DNA of 6,945 nucleotides. Origin: Sphingobium sp. (GTDB taxonomy: Bacteria; Pseudomonadota; Alphaproteobacteria; Sphingomonadales; Sphingomonadaceae). Location: NCBI GenBank assembly GCA_020051025.1, contig JAGVJS010000081.1, positions 1 through 6,945 of the forward strand. The letters are read 5' to 3'. This document shows, piece by piece, positions 1 through 5,701 of the stretch; position 1 is the first letter of the stretch; every line of letters begins with the position of its first letter. The notes beneath the pieces were generated by a model. That model made no database searches and was not told the DNA's origin. It saw only the letters and a list, made by a program, of their open reading frames with translations. The position numbers and the translations under genes are program-made.

Positions 1-89
1 ACGTTCGCGAACTTCGCACTGCAGGTGGCGAGGCGCTTGTCGCAGCCCGCGCGGGCAACAAAGCTGTCGCCCTCGGCGATGGCGCGCAC
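1..89 (-). other. DUF2163/phage BR0599-like fragment fused in frame to uxaA
   Basis: The last ~30 codons of the uxaA reading frame do not continue as UxaA. After LTLLEAP, where the family normally goes on with a GND..SST-type segment, the frame reads VRAIAEGDSF followed by AGCDKRLATCSAKFANV. From memory, the AGCDKR-x-x-TC-x-x-KF-x-N pattern is characteristic of the C-terminal part of the DUF2163/phage BR0599 family, found in alphaproteobacterial gene transfer agents and prophages just before the tail-associated peptidase gene. The other two minus-strand frames were read and neither restores a UxaA-like sequence, so a simple frameshift does not explain it. The join lies between about 87 and 115; LEAP could belong to either partner. 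Family assignment rests on motif memory, without a database search. Confidence 0.65.
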
Positions 90-1307
90 CGGCGCTTCCA
101 GCAGGGTCAGGCCCGGACGGCGCAGCGTTTCGCCATAGGCCAGCACGTCGGTGACGGTCGCATGGCCGCCCTTCTGCACCGCACCGAGCGACTTTTCCTC
201 CAGCGTGGTGATGCCGCCCGCGACATTGCCGGGGCTGGGATTTTCGGAAATCGGTTCGCCATGGTCGATGAAATAGCGTTTGAAACGGTTGACCAGCGCG
301 ACCAGCGCATCGAACACTGGCTCATCCGTGGCGCGCTGCATCAGCAGCCGCTCCGCGCCGAAAATTTCCGGTATCTCGGTCAGGATCGCCTGCCCGCCTG
401 CTTGCGTGACGACGTCGGCAGCGCGACCGATCAGCGGGTTGGCGGTGATGCCGCTCAGCCCATCCGACCCGCCGCATTTGAGGCCGAGGCGCAGCGCACC
501 GATACCCACCGGTTCCCGCCGATCCTGCGATGCGATGGCGACCAGTTCGTCGATCGCGCTTTCCGATGCCTCATATTCATCGGCGCTGATCTGTGCGCCC
601 ACGCTGCGAATACGGTCGCGGCGCTCCGGGGGGATGCGCTCCAGCAGCTTGGAAAGCTGGTTTTCCTCGCAGCCAAGGCCGATGATGAGGACGCCACCAG
701 CATTGGGATTGGACGCCAGCGCGGCCAGCACGCGCGCGGTGCCGTCCAGATCGTCGCCCAGTTGCGAACAACCCAGCGGATGGGGAAAGGCCAGCACAGC
801 GTCGACCTGTCCCGCATGGCGATCTGTCGCCTGCTTCGCGATCCGTTCCGCCGTGCGGGCAACGCAACCGACGGTCGGGATAACCCAGATTTCATTGCGG
901 GTGCCCACGCTGCCGTCAGCGCGGCGATAGCCCTGAAATTGCCAGCGCATGTCAGCGCATGTGACAGCGGCGTCATGCAGCGGCGCAAAGCTGTACGGTT
1001 CCTCCGCCTTCAAATTGGTGTAGAGATTGTGGCTGTGAACATGGGCGCCCAGCGCGATCGCCTGAGTCGCGCTGCCGATCGGCCAGCCATAGCGACGCAC
1101 CGGGTTGCCCGCCGCTATGCCATGCAGCGCAAATTTATGCCCCCGGCCGATCGCGTCGGCGAGCGTAACCGCCCGCCCCGCGACATGGATGGTTTCGCCC
1201 GCATCCAGCGCGCGCAAAGCCACTGCGACATCATCGTCCGGTGCAATCTGCACGGCATCCGGCAGGGTCTGGACAGGCTGGTCTTGGGGTTTGGGCATCG
1301 TCTCCAT
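1..1307 (-). CDS. uxaA: Altronate dehydratase (UxaA family), C-terminus lost at the left edge
   Basis: Enzyme of hexuronate catabolism: dehydrates D-altronate to 2-keto-3-deoxygluconate in the cytoplasm. Translating the minus strand gives an open frame from ATG at 1307 to the left edge. Visible parts: an N-terminal SAF-like domain (about residues 15-105) with GHKFALHGIAAGNPVRRYGW and HVHSHNL; a catalytic part starting with a GTRN motif (about 135-138); GLGCEEN; GLKCGGSDG with Cys278; and NPSPGN (about 356-361) followed by EEKSLGAVQKGG. These are hallmarks of the UxaA/GarD dehydratases, which are usually near 500 residues. The match holds for about 406 residues; the last ~30 before the edge belong to another family (see the 1-89 entry), so the usual C-terminal ~90 residues are absent. 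Start: ATG 1307 has no clear Shine-Dalgarno; the in-frame ATG at 1298 has GGAG three bases upstream and is an alternative. Divergent from uxaC. UxaA-type is near certain; altronate rather than galactarate as substrate is inferred from the uxaC neighbour. Confidence 0.88.
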   Translation of the reverse strand, partial: METMPKPQDQPVQTLPDAVQIAPDDDVAVALRALDAGETIHVAGRAVTLADAIGRGHKFALHGIAAGNPVRRYGWPIGSATQAIALGAHVHSHNLYTNLKAEEPYSFAPLHDAAVTCADMRWQFQGYRRADGSVGTRNEIWVIPTVGCVARTAERIAKQATDRHAGQVDAVLAFPHPLGCSQLGDDLDGTARVLAALASNPNAGGVLIIGLGCEENQLSKLLERIPPERRDRIRSVGAQISADEYEASESAIDELVAIASQDRREPVGIGALRLGLKCGGSDGLSGITANPLIGRAADVVTQAGGQAILTEIPEIFGAERLLMQRATDEPVFDALVALVNRFKRYFIDHGEPISENPSPGNVAGGITTLEEKSLGAVQKGGHATVTDVLAYGETLRRPGLTLLEAPVRAIAEGDSFVARAGCDKRLATCSAKFAN

Positions 1308-1323
1308 TGCGCCGTGATAGCAT

Positions 1324-1343
1324 TTGTGCCAACGCTGGCACAA
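1324..1343. promoter_or_regulatory. Operator candidate between uxaA and uxaC (8+8 bp perfect palindrome)
   Basis: TTGTGCCAACGCTGGCACAA is an exact inverted repeat of 8 bp arms (TTGTGCCA/TGGCACAA) around ACGC. It sits almost midway between the uxaA start (1307) and the uxaC start (1358). The central CG with TGCCA/TGGCA half-sites fits the general form of LacI-family operators; a GntR-type regulator is also possible. Its position, close to both start codons, suggests repression of both genes. No convincing -35/-10 pair was found in the 50-bp gap, so promoters may overlap the coding starts. Confidence 0.7.
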
Positions 1344-1348
1344 GTCCA

Positions 1349-1354
1349 AAGGAG
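1349..1354 (+). promoter_or_regulatory. Ribosome binding site of uxaC
   Basis: AAGGAG ends directly before two tandem ATG codons (1355 and 1358). The second ATG leaves 3 bases and is more plausible than the first, which leaves none. GTG at 1364 would have 9-base spacing and cannot be excluded. The frame is open further upstream (to an ATG at 1241), but that extension would run through the operator and antisense to the uxaA start. Confidence 0.6.
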
Positions 1355-1357
1355 ATG

Positions 1358-2809
1358 ATGACCGTGACCCCGCTGACGCTCGACCCCAACCGTCTGTTCC
1401 CGGCCGATCCCGGCACGCGTTCCATCGCCCGCGCGCTGTATGACAGTGTCGCGCACCTGCCGATCGTCAGCCCGCACGGCCACACCGATCCCGCCTGGTT
1501 CGCGACCAACGACGCCTGGGACAATGCGACCGCGCTGCTGCTGGCGCCGGACCATTATCTGTATCGCATGCTCTACAGCCAGGGCGTGAAGCTGGAAGCG
1601 CTGGGTGTTCCTGCCTATGGCGTGCCGGGCGATGCCGATCCGCGCGCGGCCTGGCGCATCTTCGCCAGCAACCAGCATCTGTTTCGTGGCACGCCTTCCA
1701 GGATGTGGCTGGACCATGTCTTTGCCGAAGTGTTCGGCTTTGAAGAGACGCTGAGCGCAGACACGGCCGATCAGTATTTCGACCGGATCGGCGAACTGCT
1801 CGCCACCCCCGCCTTCCGTCCGCGTGCCCTGTTCGACAGATTCAATATCGAACTCATTGCCACGACCGAAGGCGCGCATGAGCGGCTGGACCATCATGAC
1901 ACCATCCGCAAGTCGGGCTGGACTGGCCAGGTCGTGACCGCCTACCGCCCCGATGCGGTGGTTGACCCGGAACATGAGGATTTTCATGCCAGCATGGCCG
2001 CCTTCGCCGATCTGACCGGCGAAGATGTGATGACATGGCGCGGCTATCTGCGCGCGCACGCCAAAAGGCGACAGGATTTCATGGCCATGGGTGCGACCTC
2101 GACCGACCATGGGCATCAGAGCGCGCGTACGGCCAATCTGTCCGCCGCCGAATCCGAAGACCTGTTCGACCGGATCATCGGCAAGGACTGGACCGCGCAG
2201 GACGCCGAACTGTTCCGCGCCCAGATGCTGACCGAAATGGCGCGGCTCAGCCTGGAGGACGGGCTGGTGATGCAGATCCACCCCGGCGCCTGCCGCAACC
2301 ATAATAGCTGGCTGCATCAGCATTATGGCCGCGACAAGGGCGCGGATATTCCGGGACGCACCGATTATGTCGGCGGACTGAAGCCGCTGCTCGACGCCTT
2401 CGGCAATGAGGCGGACCTGTCGATCATCCTCTTCACGCTGGACGAAACCACCTATGCCCGCGAACTGGCGCCGCTGGCCGGTCATTATCCCTGCCTGAAG
2501 CTGGGTCCGGCCTGGTGGTTCCATGACAGCCCGGAGGGCATGATGCGCTTCCGCGAGATGACGACGGAAACGGCAGGCTTCTACAATACGGTTGGCTTCA
2601 ACGACGATACTCGCGCCTTCCTGTCGATCCCGGCCCGGCATGATGTCGCGCGGCGCGTCGATTGCGCTTTCCTGGCCCGATTGGTCGCAGAAGGGCGGCT
2701 GCGCGATTGGGAAGCGCAGGAACTGGCGCAGGATCTGACCTATAATCTGGTGCGAAAGGCCTATCGCCTGCCGGACGCTCCACCCCGCCGGCTGGCAAGC
2801 GCGGCCTGA
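1358..2809 (+). CDS. uxaC: Uronate isomerase (glucuronate/galacturonate isomerase)
   Basis: Cytoplasmic first enzyme of hexuronate catabolism: converts D-glucuronate to D-fructuronate and D-galacturonate to D-tagaturonate. The 483-residue product is close to the family's usual ~470 residues. It shows the N-terminal LPIVSPHGHTDP motif with the metal-binding HxH (His40, His42), DNATALLLAPDHYLYRMLY, MQIHPGACRNHN (about 306-315) and the C-terminal GFNDDTRAFLSIPARHD. Asp416 there is likely the active-site aspartate of the last barrel strand in this amidohydrolase-superfamily TIM barrel. No signal peptide. ATG 1358 was chosen because AAGGAG lies just upstream; ATG 1355 directly precedes it. Divergent from uxaA with a shared palindrome, so probably co-induced by uronates; the next gene is convergent. 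Family assignment is firm; which hexuronate is the physiological substrate cannot be seen. Confidence 0.96.
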   Translation: MTVTPLTLDPNRLFPADPGTRSIARALYDSVAHLPIVSPHGHTDPAWFATNDAWDNATALLLAPDHYLYRMLYSQGVKLEALGVPAYGVPGDADPRAAWRIFASNQHLFRGTPSRMWLDHVFAEVFGFEETLSADTADQYFDRIGELLATPAFRPRALFDRFNIELIATTEGAHERLDHHDTIRKSGWTGQVVTAYRPDAVVDPEHEDFHASMAAFADLTGEDVMTWRGYLRAHAKRRQDFMAMGATSTDHGHQSARTANLSAAESEDLFDRIIGKDWTAQDAELFRAQMLTEMARLSLEDGLVMQIHPGACRNHNSWLHQHYGRDKGADIPGRTDYVGGLKPLLDAFGNEADLSIILFTLDETTYARELAPLAGHYPCLKLGPAWWFHDSPEGMMRFREMTTETAGFYNTVGFNDDTRAFLSIPARHDVARRVDCAFLARLVAEGRLRDWEAQELAQDLTYNLVRKAYRLPDAPPRRLASAA

Positions 2810-2814
2810 TCGCG

Positions 2815-2848
2815 GGGCAGGTGCGTTCCGATATGGAAGGCCCTGCCC
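2815..2848. terminator. Hairpin between uxaC and the GH2 gene, possible bidirectional terminator
   Basis: GGGCAGG (2815-2821) pairs with CCTGCCC (2842-2848), and inside it TTCC (2826-2829) pairs with GGAA (2835-2838) around a 5-base loop, with a small internal loop between the two stems. It lies in the 48-bp gap between two converging stop codons, which suits a shared terminator. No T-tract follows on either strand, so it is not a canonical intrinsic terminator. Confidence 0.45.
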
Positions 2849-2857
2849 TGTCGCTCA

Positions 2858-5551
2858 TCAGCGGGTGACGATCTCCACCTGCGTTTCTCCAAGTCCCTGC
2901 GCGCGGGCGCGCAGGACGATCTTGCCCTTTCGCTTGGGATCGCCCTTCACGATCGCCAGCGCAAGTCCGTTGAAGGCGTCCCGGCTTTTCGACGGGAAGG
3001 CGGTCATATCGGTCGGATCGCCATTATCGGTGGCGACGATCTCACCCGGTCCTTCGATCGAGAAGTCGACCTTCTGCTTGGCGGCGGGAACGACTTTCCC
3101 ATCCTTGTCCAAGACCTTGAGCGTCACGAAGCTGAGGTCGCGGCCGTCGCTGGCGATGGCGGCGCGGTCGGCGGTCAGCGACAGTTTCGCCGCCTCGCCC
3201 ACGGTGTGGATCGTCTCGGTCGCCCAGGGCTGACCCTTTTTCCAGGTGACGACCTTCACCTCGCCCGGTTCATAAACGACATAGTCCCAGCGGAAGCGAT
3301 ATTCATAGTCGCGCTTCTTGATCTTGCCCTGTGACTTGCCGTTGACGAACAATTCGCCCTCGTCCGCCGAGGAAAAGACATGGACCGGCGTGATCTGGCC
3401 TGCCCGGTCAGGCCAGGTCCAGTGCGGCAGGATATGCGCGAATTTCAGGTCCGGCCGCCAGCGCGCCTGATAGAGCCAGAAGCGATCCTTGGGGAAACCG
3501 GCCAGATCGACGATACCCGAATAGCTGCTGCGCGACGTGTAATAGGGGGTCGGTTCGCCCAGATAGTCGAAGCCGGTCCACACGAACTCGCCCGCGACAT
3601 AAGGATTCTGATCGTCAGCCGCCCAAACCCGGTCGGGCGAGGAGCCGAAGTCGGAGGCGTGAAGCTCATAGGCCGACACCTGATGCGTGTCGGGATTGCC
3701 GCCCGACCAGGGCCGCACCGGACCGCTGATCGCCCCTGCAACCGGGAACATATATTCGCCCCGGCTGGAGAGCGCGGAGGCGCTTTCGGTGGAGAGGATC
3801 ACCTTGTCCGGGAATTTCGCGCGGAAATTGGGATATTGGCCGACGATGCCGCGAATGCCCGCACCCTGATAGTTGAGGCTGATGACATCCACCGTGGTCG
3901 GCAGCAGCATATCCGCCTTGGCATAGTTCATCGCGCTGGTGGCCGGACGGGTCGGGTCTTCCTCATGCGCGATGGCGACCATTTCGCGGCCGACCTTCGC
4001 GCCGGCTTCGCCATCATATTGCTCGCCGACCTCGTTGCCGATACTCCACAGGATGATCGAGGGGTGATTGCGGTCACGGCGCAGCATGGCGCGGGCGTCG
4101 GCCTCATGCCAGTCGGGGAAGATCAGATGGAAGTCGTGCGGGGTCTTCTTCTTTTCCCAGCTGTCGAACACTTCATCCATGACCAGGAAGCCCATGCGGT
4201 CGGTGAGTTCGAGCAGTTCGGGCGCGGGCGGGTTGTGGCTCATGCGCACGGCGTTGGTGCCCATGTCGCGCAATATTTCAAGCTGCCGTTCGGCCGCGCG
4301 GGCGTTGAAGGCGGCGCCCAATGCGCCGAGGTCATGATGATTGTTGATGCCGCGCAGCGGGATATGCTCGCCATTGACGATCACGCCTTTGTCGGGATCG
4401 AACTTCACATCGCGCACGCCGAAGCGGGTTTCATGGGTGTCGATCGTCTTGCCGCCCTGCGTCACGGTGGACACCGCCACATAGCGGTTGGGCTGCTGCG
4501 TGGGCGGCGGTCCCCAGAGGCGCGGATTGGTGAGGATCGCGGAGCCGCTCAGGGTCGCCTTTTCGCCCGGCGCGATGCTCACGGACTGGCGGGCGATGCT
4601 GGCGACGGGGCGGCCGGTCCGCTTGCCGTCGGCGTCCAGTGAGTAGAGGGCGGTCGAGACTTCGACCTGCGCGGGCTTGTCGCCGTCATTGTCGAGCGTC
4701 AGGCTGAGGTTGACGGTCGCCTGCTCCTTGCTGACCTTGGGCGTGCGGACAGTGCTGCCCCACTGGCCGACATGGACTTTGTTGGCGGTGGTGAGGTAAA
4801 TGTCGCGATAGAGGCCCCCGCCCGGATACCAGCGCGCCGAAGCGGCGGGGTTATCGAGACGAATGGCGAGTTGGTTCTTTCCGCCCGGCACCGCATAAGG
4901 GGTGAGGTCGAGCCGGAAGCTGTTATAGCCATAGGGCCAGCCGCCCACGAGCTTACCGTTCAGCCAGACGGTGGCGTAGGACATGGCCCCCTCGACATCG
5001 AGGAAGATGGACTGTCCGTTCGCGCTGGCGGGAATGTCGAGCGCCTTACGATACCAGCCGATGCCCCAGCTGGGCAGGCGGCCCATGCCGCCATAGGGTC
5101 CGTCCTTGATGAAGGGACCGGCAATCGCCCAGTCGTGCGGCAGGTCGACATGGGTCCATGCGCTATCATCATACCCGGCCTGCACATAGGAAACGTCGCC
5201 GCCGGGATTGCCGGCGGGGCGGACATGGTGTTTGGCGGGATCCTTGATGAAGGGATTGGCGCTGGGAAGAATCCAGGGCTTGAGAACTTTCGCGCCGCTG
5301 TCGTCCACCTTGACGGCCGCGTCGGCGGGCGTGTCGGCCAGCTTGCCGTCGCCCGTATCCTCGATCGGCGGGCGGACATCATAGCGCAGGTCGGTGGTCA
5401 GACCGGCGGGATCGCCCTTGGTGAAACGCCAGTCCTTGCTGATCGAGACGCTGTCGGCGGCGAGCAGCGCGGCAGGGAGGGACGCCATGGCGACCGCGGA
5501 GAGAGAGGCCAGTCGTCGCCAATGCGACACCGAGTTGGACAGGTGTTTCAT
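2858..5551 (-). CDS. Secreted glycoside hydrolase family 2 enzyme (beta-galactosidase-like)
   Basis: Retaining exo-glycosidase of 897 residues, predicted exported: basic N-terminus, hydrophobic stretch about 14-32, cleavage near ALLAA/DSVSI. Domain order: jelly-roll sugar-binding domain (about 36-260, with VDLPHDWAI, GWYRK and WYPGGGLYRDIYL), Ig-like domain (about 265-380), TIM barrel (about 383-700), then two C-terminal beta domains: a DUF4982-like one (about 720-785, SSADEGELFVNGKSQG) and a final Ig-like one (about 788-897, ATDNGDPTD). Catalytic acid/base is Glu507 in WSIGNE; the nucleophile is probably Glu589 in ILSTESASALSSRGEY. FVWTGFDYLGEP (656-667) is typical of this branch. The Asn-x-Lys motif of GH2 beta-glucuronidases is not seen, so beta-galactosidase is favoured although the neighbours handle uronates. 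About 70 residues (46-120) are inserted into the first domain. Start: GGGAGAG lies 6 bases upstream of ATG 5551. Convergent with uxaC; a LacI-type site lies 26 bases upstream. GH2 is firm, the exact substrate is not. Confidence 0.94.
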   Translation of the reverse strand: MKHLSNSVSHWRRLASLSAVAMASLPAALLAADSVSISKDWRFTKGDPAGLTTDLRYDVRPPIEDTGDGKLADTPADAAVKVDDSGAKVLKPWILPSANPFIKDPAKHHVRPAGNPGGDVSYVQAGYDDSAWTHVDLPHDWAIAGPFIKDGPYGGMGRLPSWGIGWYRKALDIPASANGQSIFLDVEGAMSYATVWLNGKLVGGWPYGYNSFRLDLTPYAVPGGKNQLAIRLDNPAASARWYPGGGLYRDIYLTTANKVHVGQWGSTVRTPKVSKEQATVNLSLTLDNDGDKPAQVEVSTALYSLDADGKRTGRPVASIARQSVSIAPGEKATLSGSAILTNPRLWGPPPTQQPNRYVAVSTVTQGGKTIDTHETRFGVRDVKFDPDKGVIVNGEHIPLRGINNHHDLGALGAAFNARAAERQLEILRDMGTNAVRMSHNPPAPELLELTDRMGFLVMDEVFDSWEKKKTPHDFHLIFPDWHEADARAMLRRDRNHPSIILWSIGNEVGEQYDGEAGAKVGREMVAIAHEEDPTRPATSAMNYAKADMLLPTTVDVISLNYQGAGIRGIVGQYPNFRAKFPDKVILSTESASALSSRGEYMFPVAGAISGPVRPWSGGNPDTHQVSAYELHASDFGSSPDRVWAADDQNPYVAGEFVWTGFDYLGEPTPYYTSRSSYSGIVDLAGFPKDRFWLYQARWRPDLKFAHILPHWTWPDRAGQITPVHVFSSADEGELFVNGKSQGKIKKRDYEYRFRWDYVVYEPGEVKVVTWKKGQPWATETIHTVGEAAKLSLTADRAAIASDGRDLSFVTLKVLDKDGKVVPAAKQKVDFSIEGPGEIVATDNGDPTDMTAFPSKSRDAFNGLALAIVKGDPKRKGKIVLRARAQGLGETQVEIVTR

Positions 5552-5576
5552 CTTTCTCTCCCAATAGGCTTGCGTC

Positions 5577-5590
5577 TGGTAGCGTTATCA
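5577..5590. promoter_or_regulatory. LacI-family operator candidate upstream of the GH2 gene
   Basis: TGGTAGCGTTATCA fits the pattern TGnTAnCGnTAnCA, an imperfect palindrome centred on CG. This resembles operators of LacI-family sugar regulators in alphaproteobacteria and xanthomonads, for example the xylose operators of Caulobacter (from memory). It begins 26 bases upstream of the GH2 start codon and overlaps a -10-like TAATGA on the minus strand (5593-5588), so binding there would block transcription. No well-spaced -35 box was found for that hexamer. Confidence 0.6.
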
Positions 5591-5691
5591 TTACTCTGAG
5601 CGATAGCAGCCGCTTTGGCAAGGCATGAAGTGGCCTGCAAACGCGCTTTTCGTGTGCCACCCCGCACGCTAGGACAGCGTTGCAAAAGAGT

Positions 5692-5695
5692 GGAG
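5692..5695 (+). promoter_or_regulatory. Ribosome binding site of the ThuA-like gene
   Basis: GGAG with 6-base spacing before ATG 5702. It decides the start: the frame is open back to an ATG at 5615, but that codon has no Shine-Dalgarno, and only the 5702 start puts the signal peptide at the N-terminus. Confidence 0.75.
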
Positions 5696-5701
5696 AGGGA
5701 C

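Larger units (their letters stand above)
5552..5701. promoter_or_regulatory. Divergent intergenic region of the GH2 and ThuA genes
   Basis: 150 bp without a gene. It holds the GH2 ribosome binding site (minus strand, 5562-5556), the LacI-type operator candidate (5577-5590) and the ThuA ribosome binding site (5692-5695). Promoters for both genes must lie here, but no -35/-10 pair with good spacing stands out. A weak plus-strand option is TTTTCG (5647-5652), 17 bases, TAGGAC (5670-5675). Confidence 0.5.

Noticed and set aside
1..89. A frameshift in uxaA as the cause of the odd C-terminus
   Set aside because: None of the three minus-strand frames after position ~90 continues the UxaA sequence, and the in-frame reading has a coherent motif of another family.
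1241..1357. Upstream extension of uxaC to ATG 1241
   Set aside because: It would overlap the uxaA start and run through the palindromic operator; the uronate isomerase family begins near the 1358 start.
162..1358. 398-codon open frame on the plus strand opposite uxaA
   Set aside because: The minus-strand frame encodes a clear UxaA with conserved motifs throughout; the plus-strand product is a shadow.
1115..2641. 508-codon open frame on the minus strand opposite uxaC
   Set aside because: Shadow frame in GC-rich DNA; the plus-strand product is an unmistakable uronate isomerase and the antisense translation shows no family features.
3380..4642. 420-codon open frame on the plus strand inside the GH2 gene
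   Set aside because: Antisense to the catalytic core of GH2; the composition (many His, Arg, Gly, Ala) is typical of a mirrored GC-rich frame.
4772..5599. 275-codon open frame on the plus strand over the start of the GH2 gene
   Set aside because: Antisense shadow covering the GH2 signal peptide and first domain; no ribosome binding site or recognisable motif.
5615..5701. Longer start for the ThuA protein at ATG 5615
   Set aside because: No Shine-Dalgarno there, and it would bury a well-formed signal peptide behind 29 basic residues; ATG 5702 has GGAG at good spacing.
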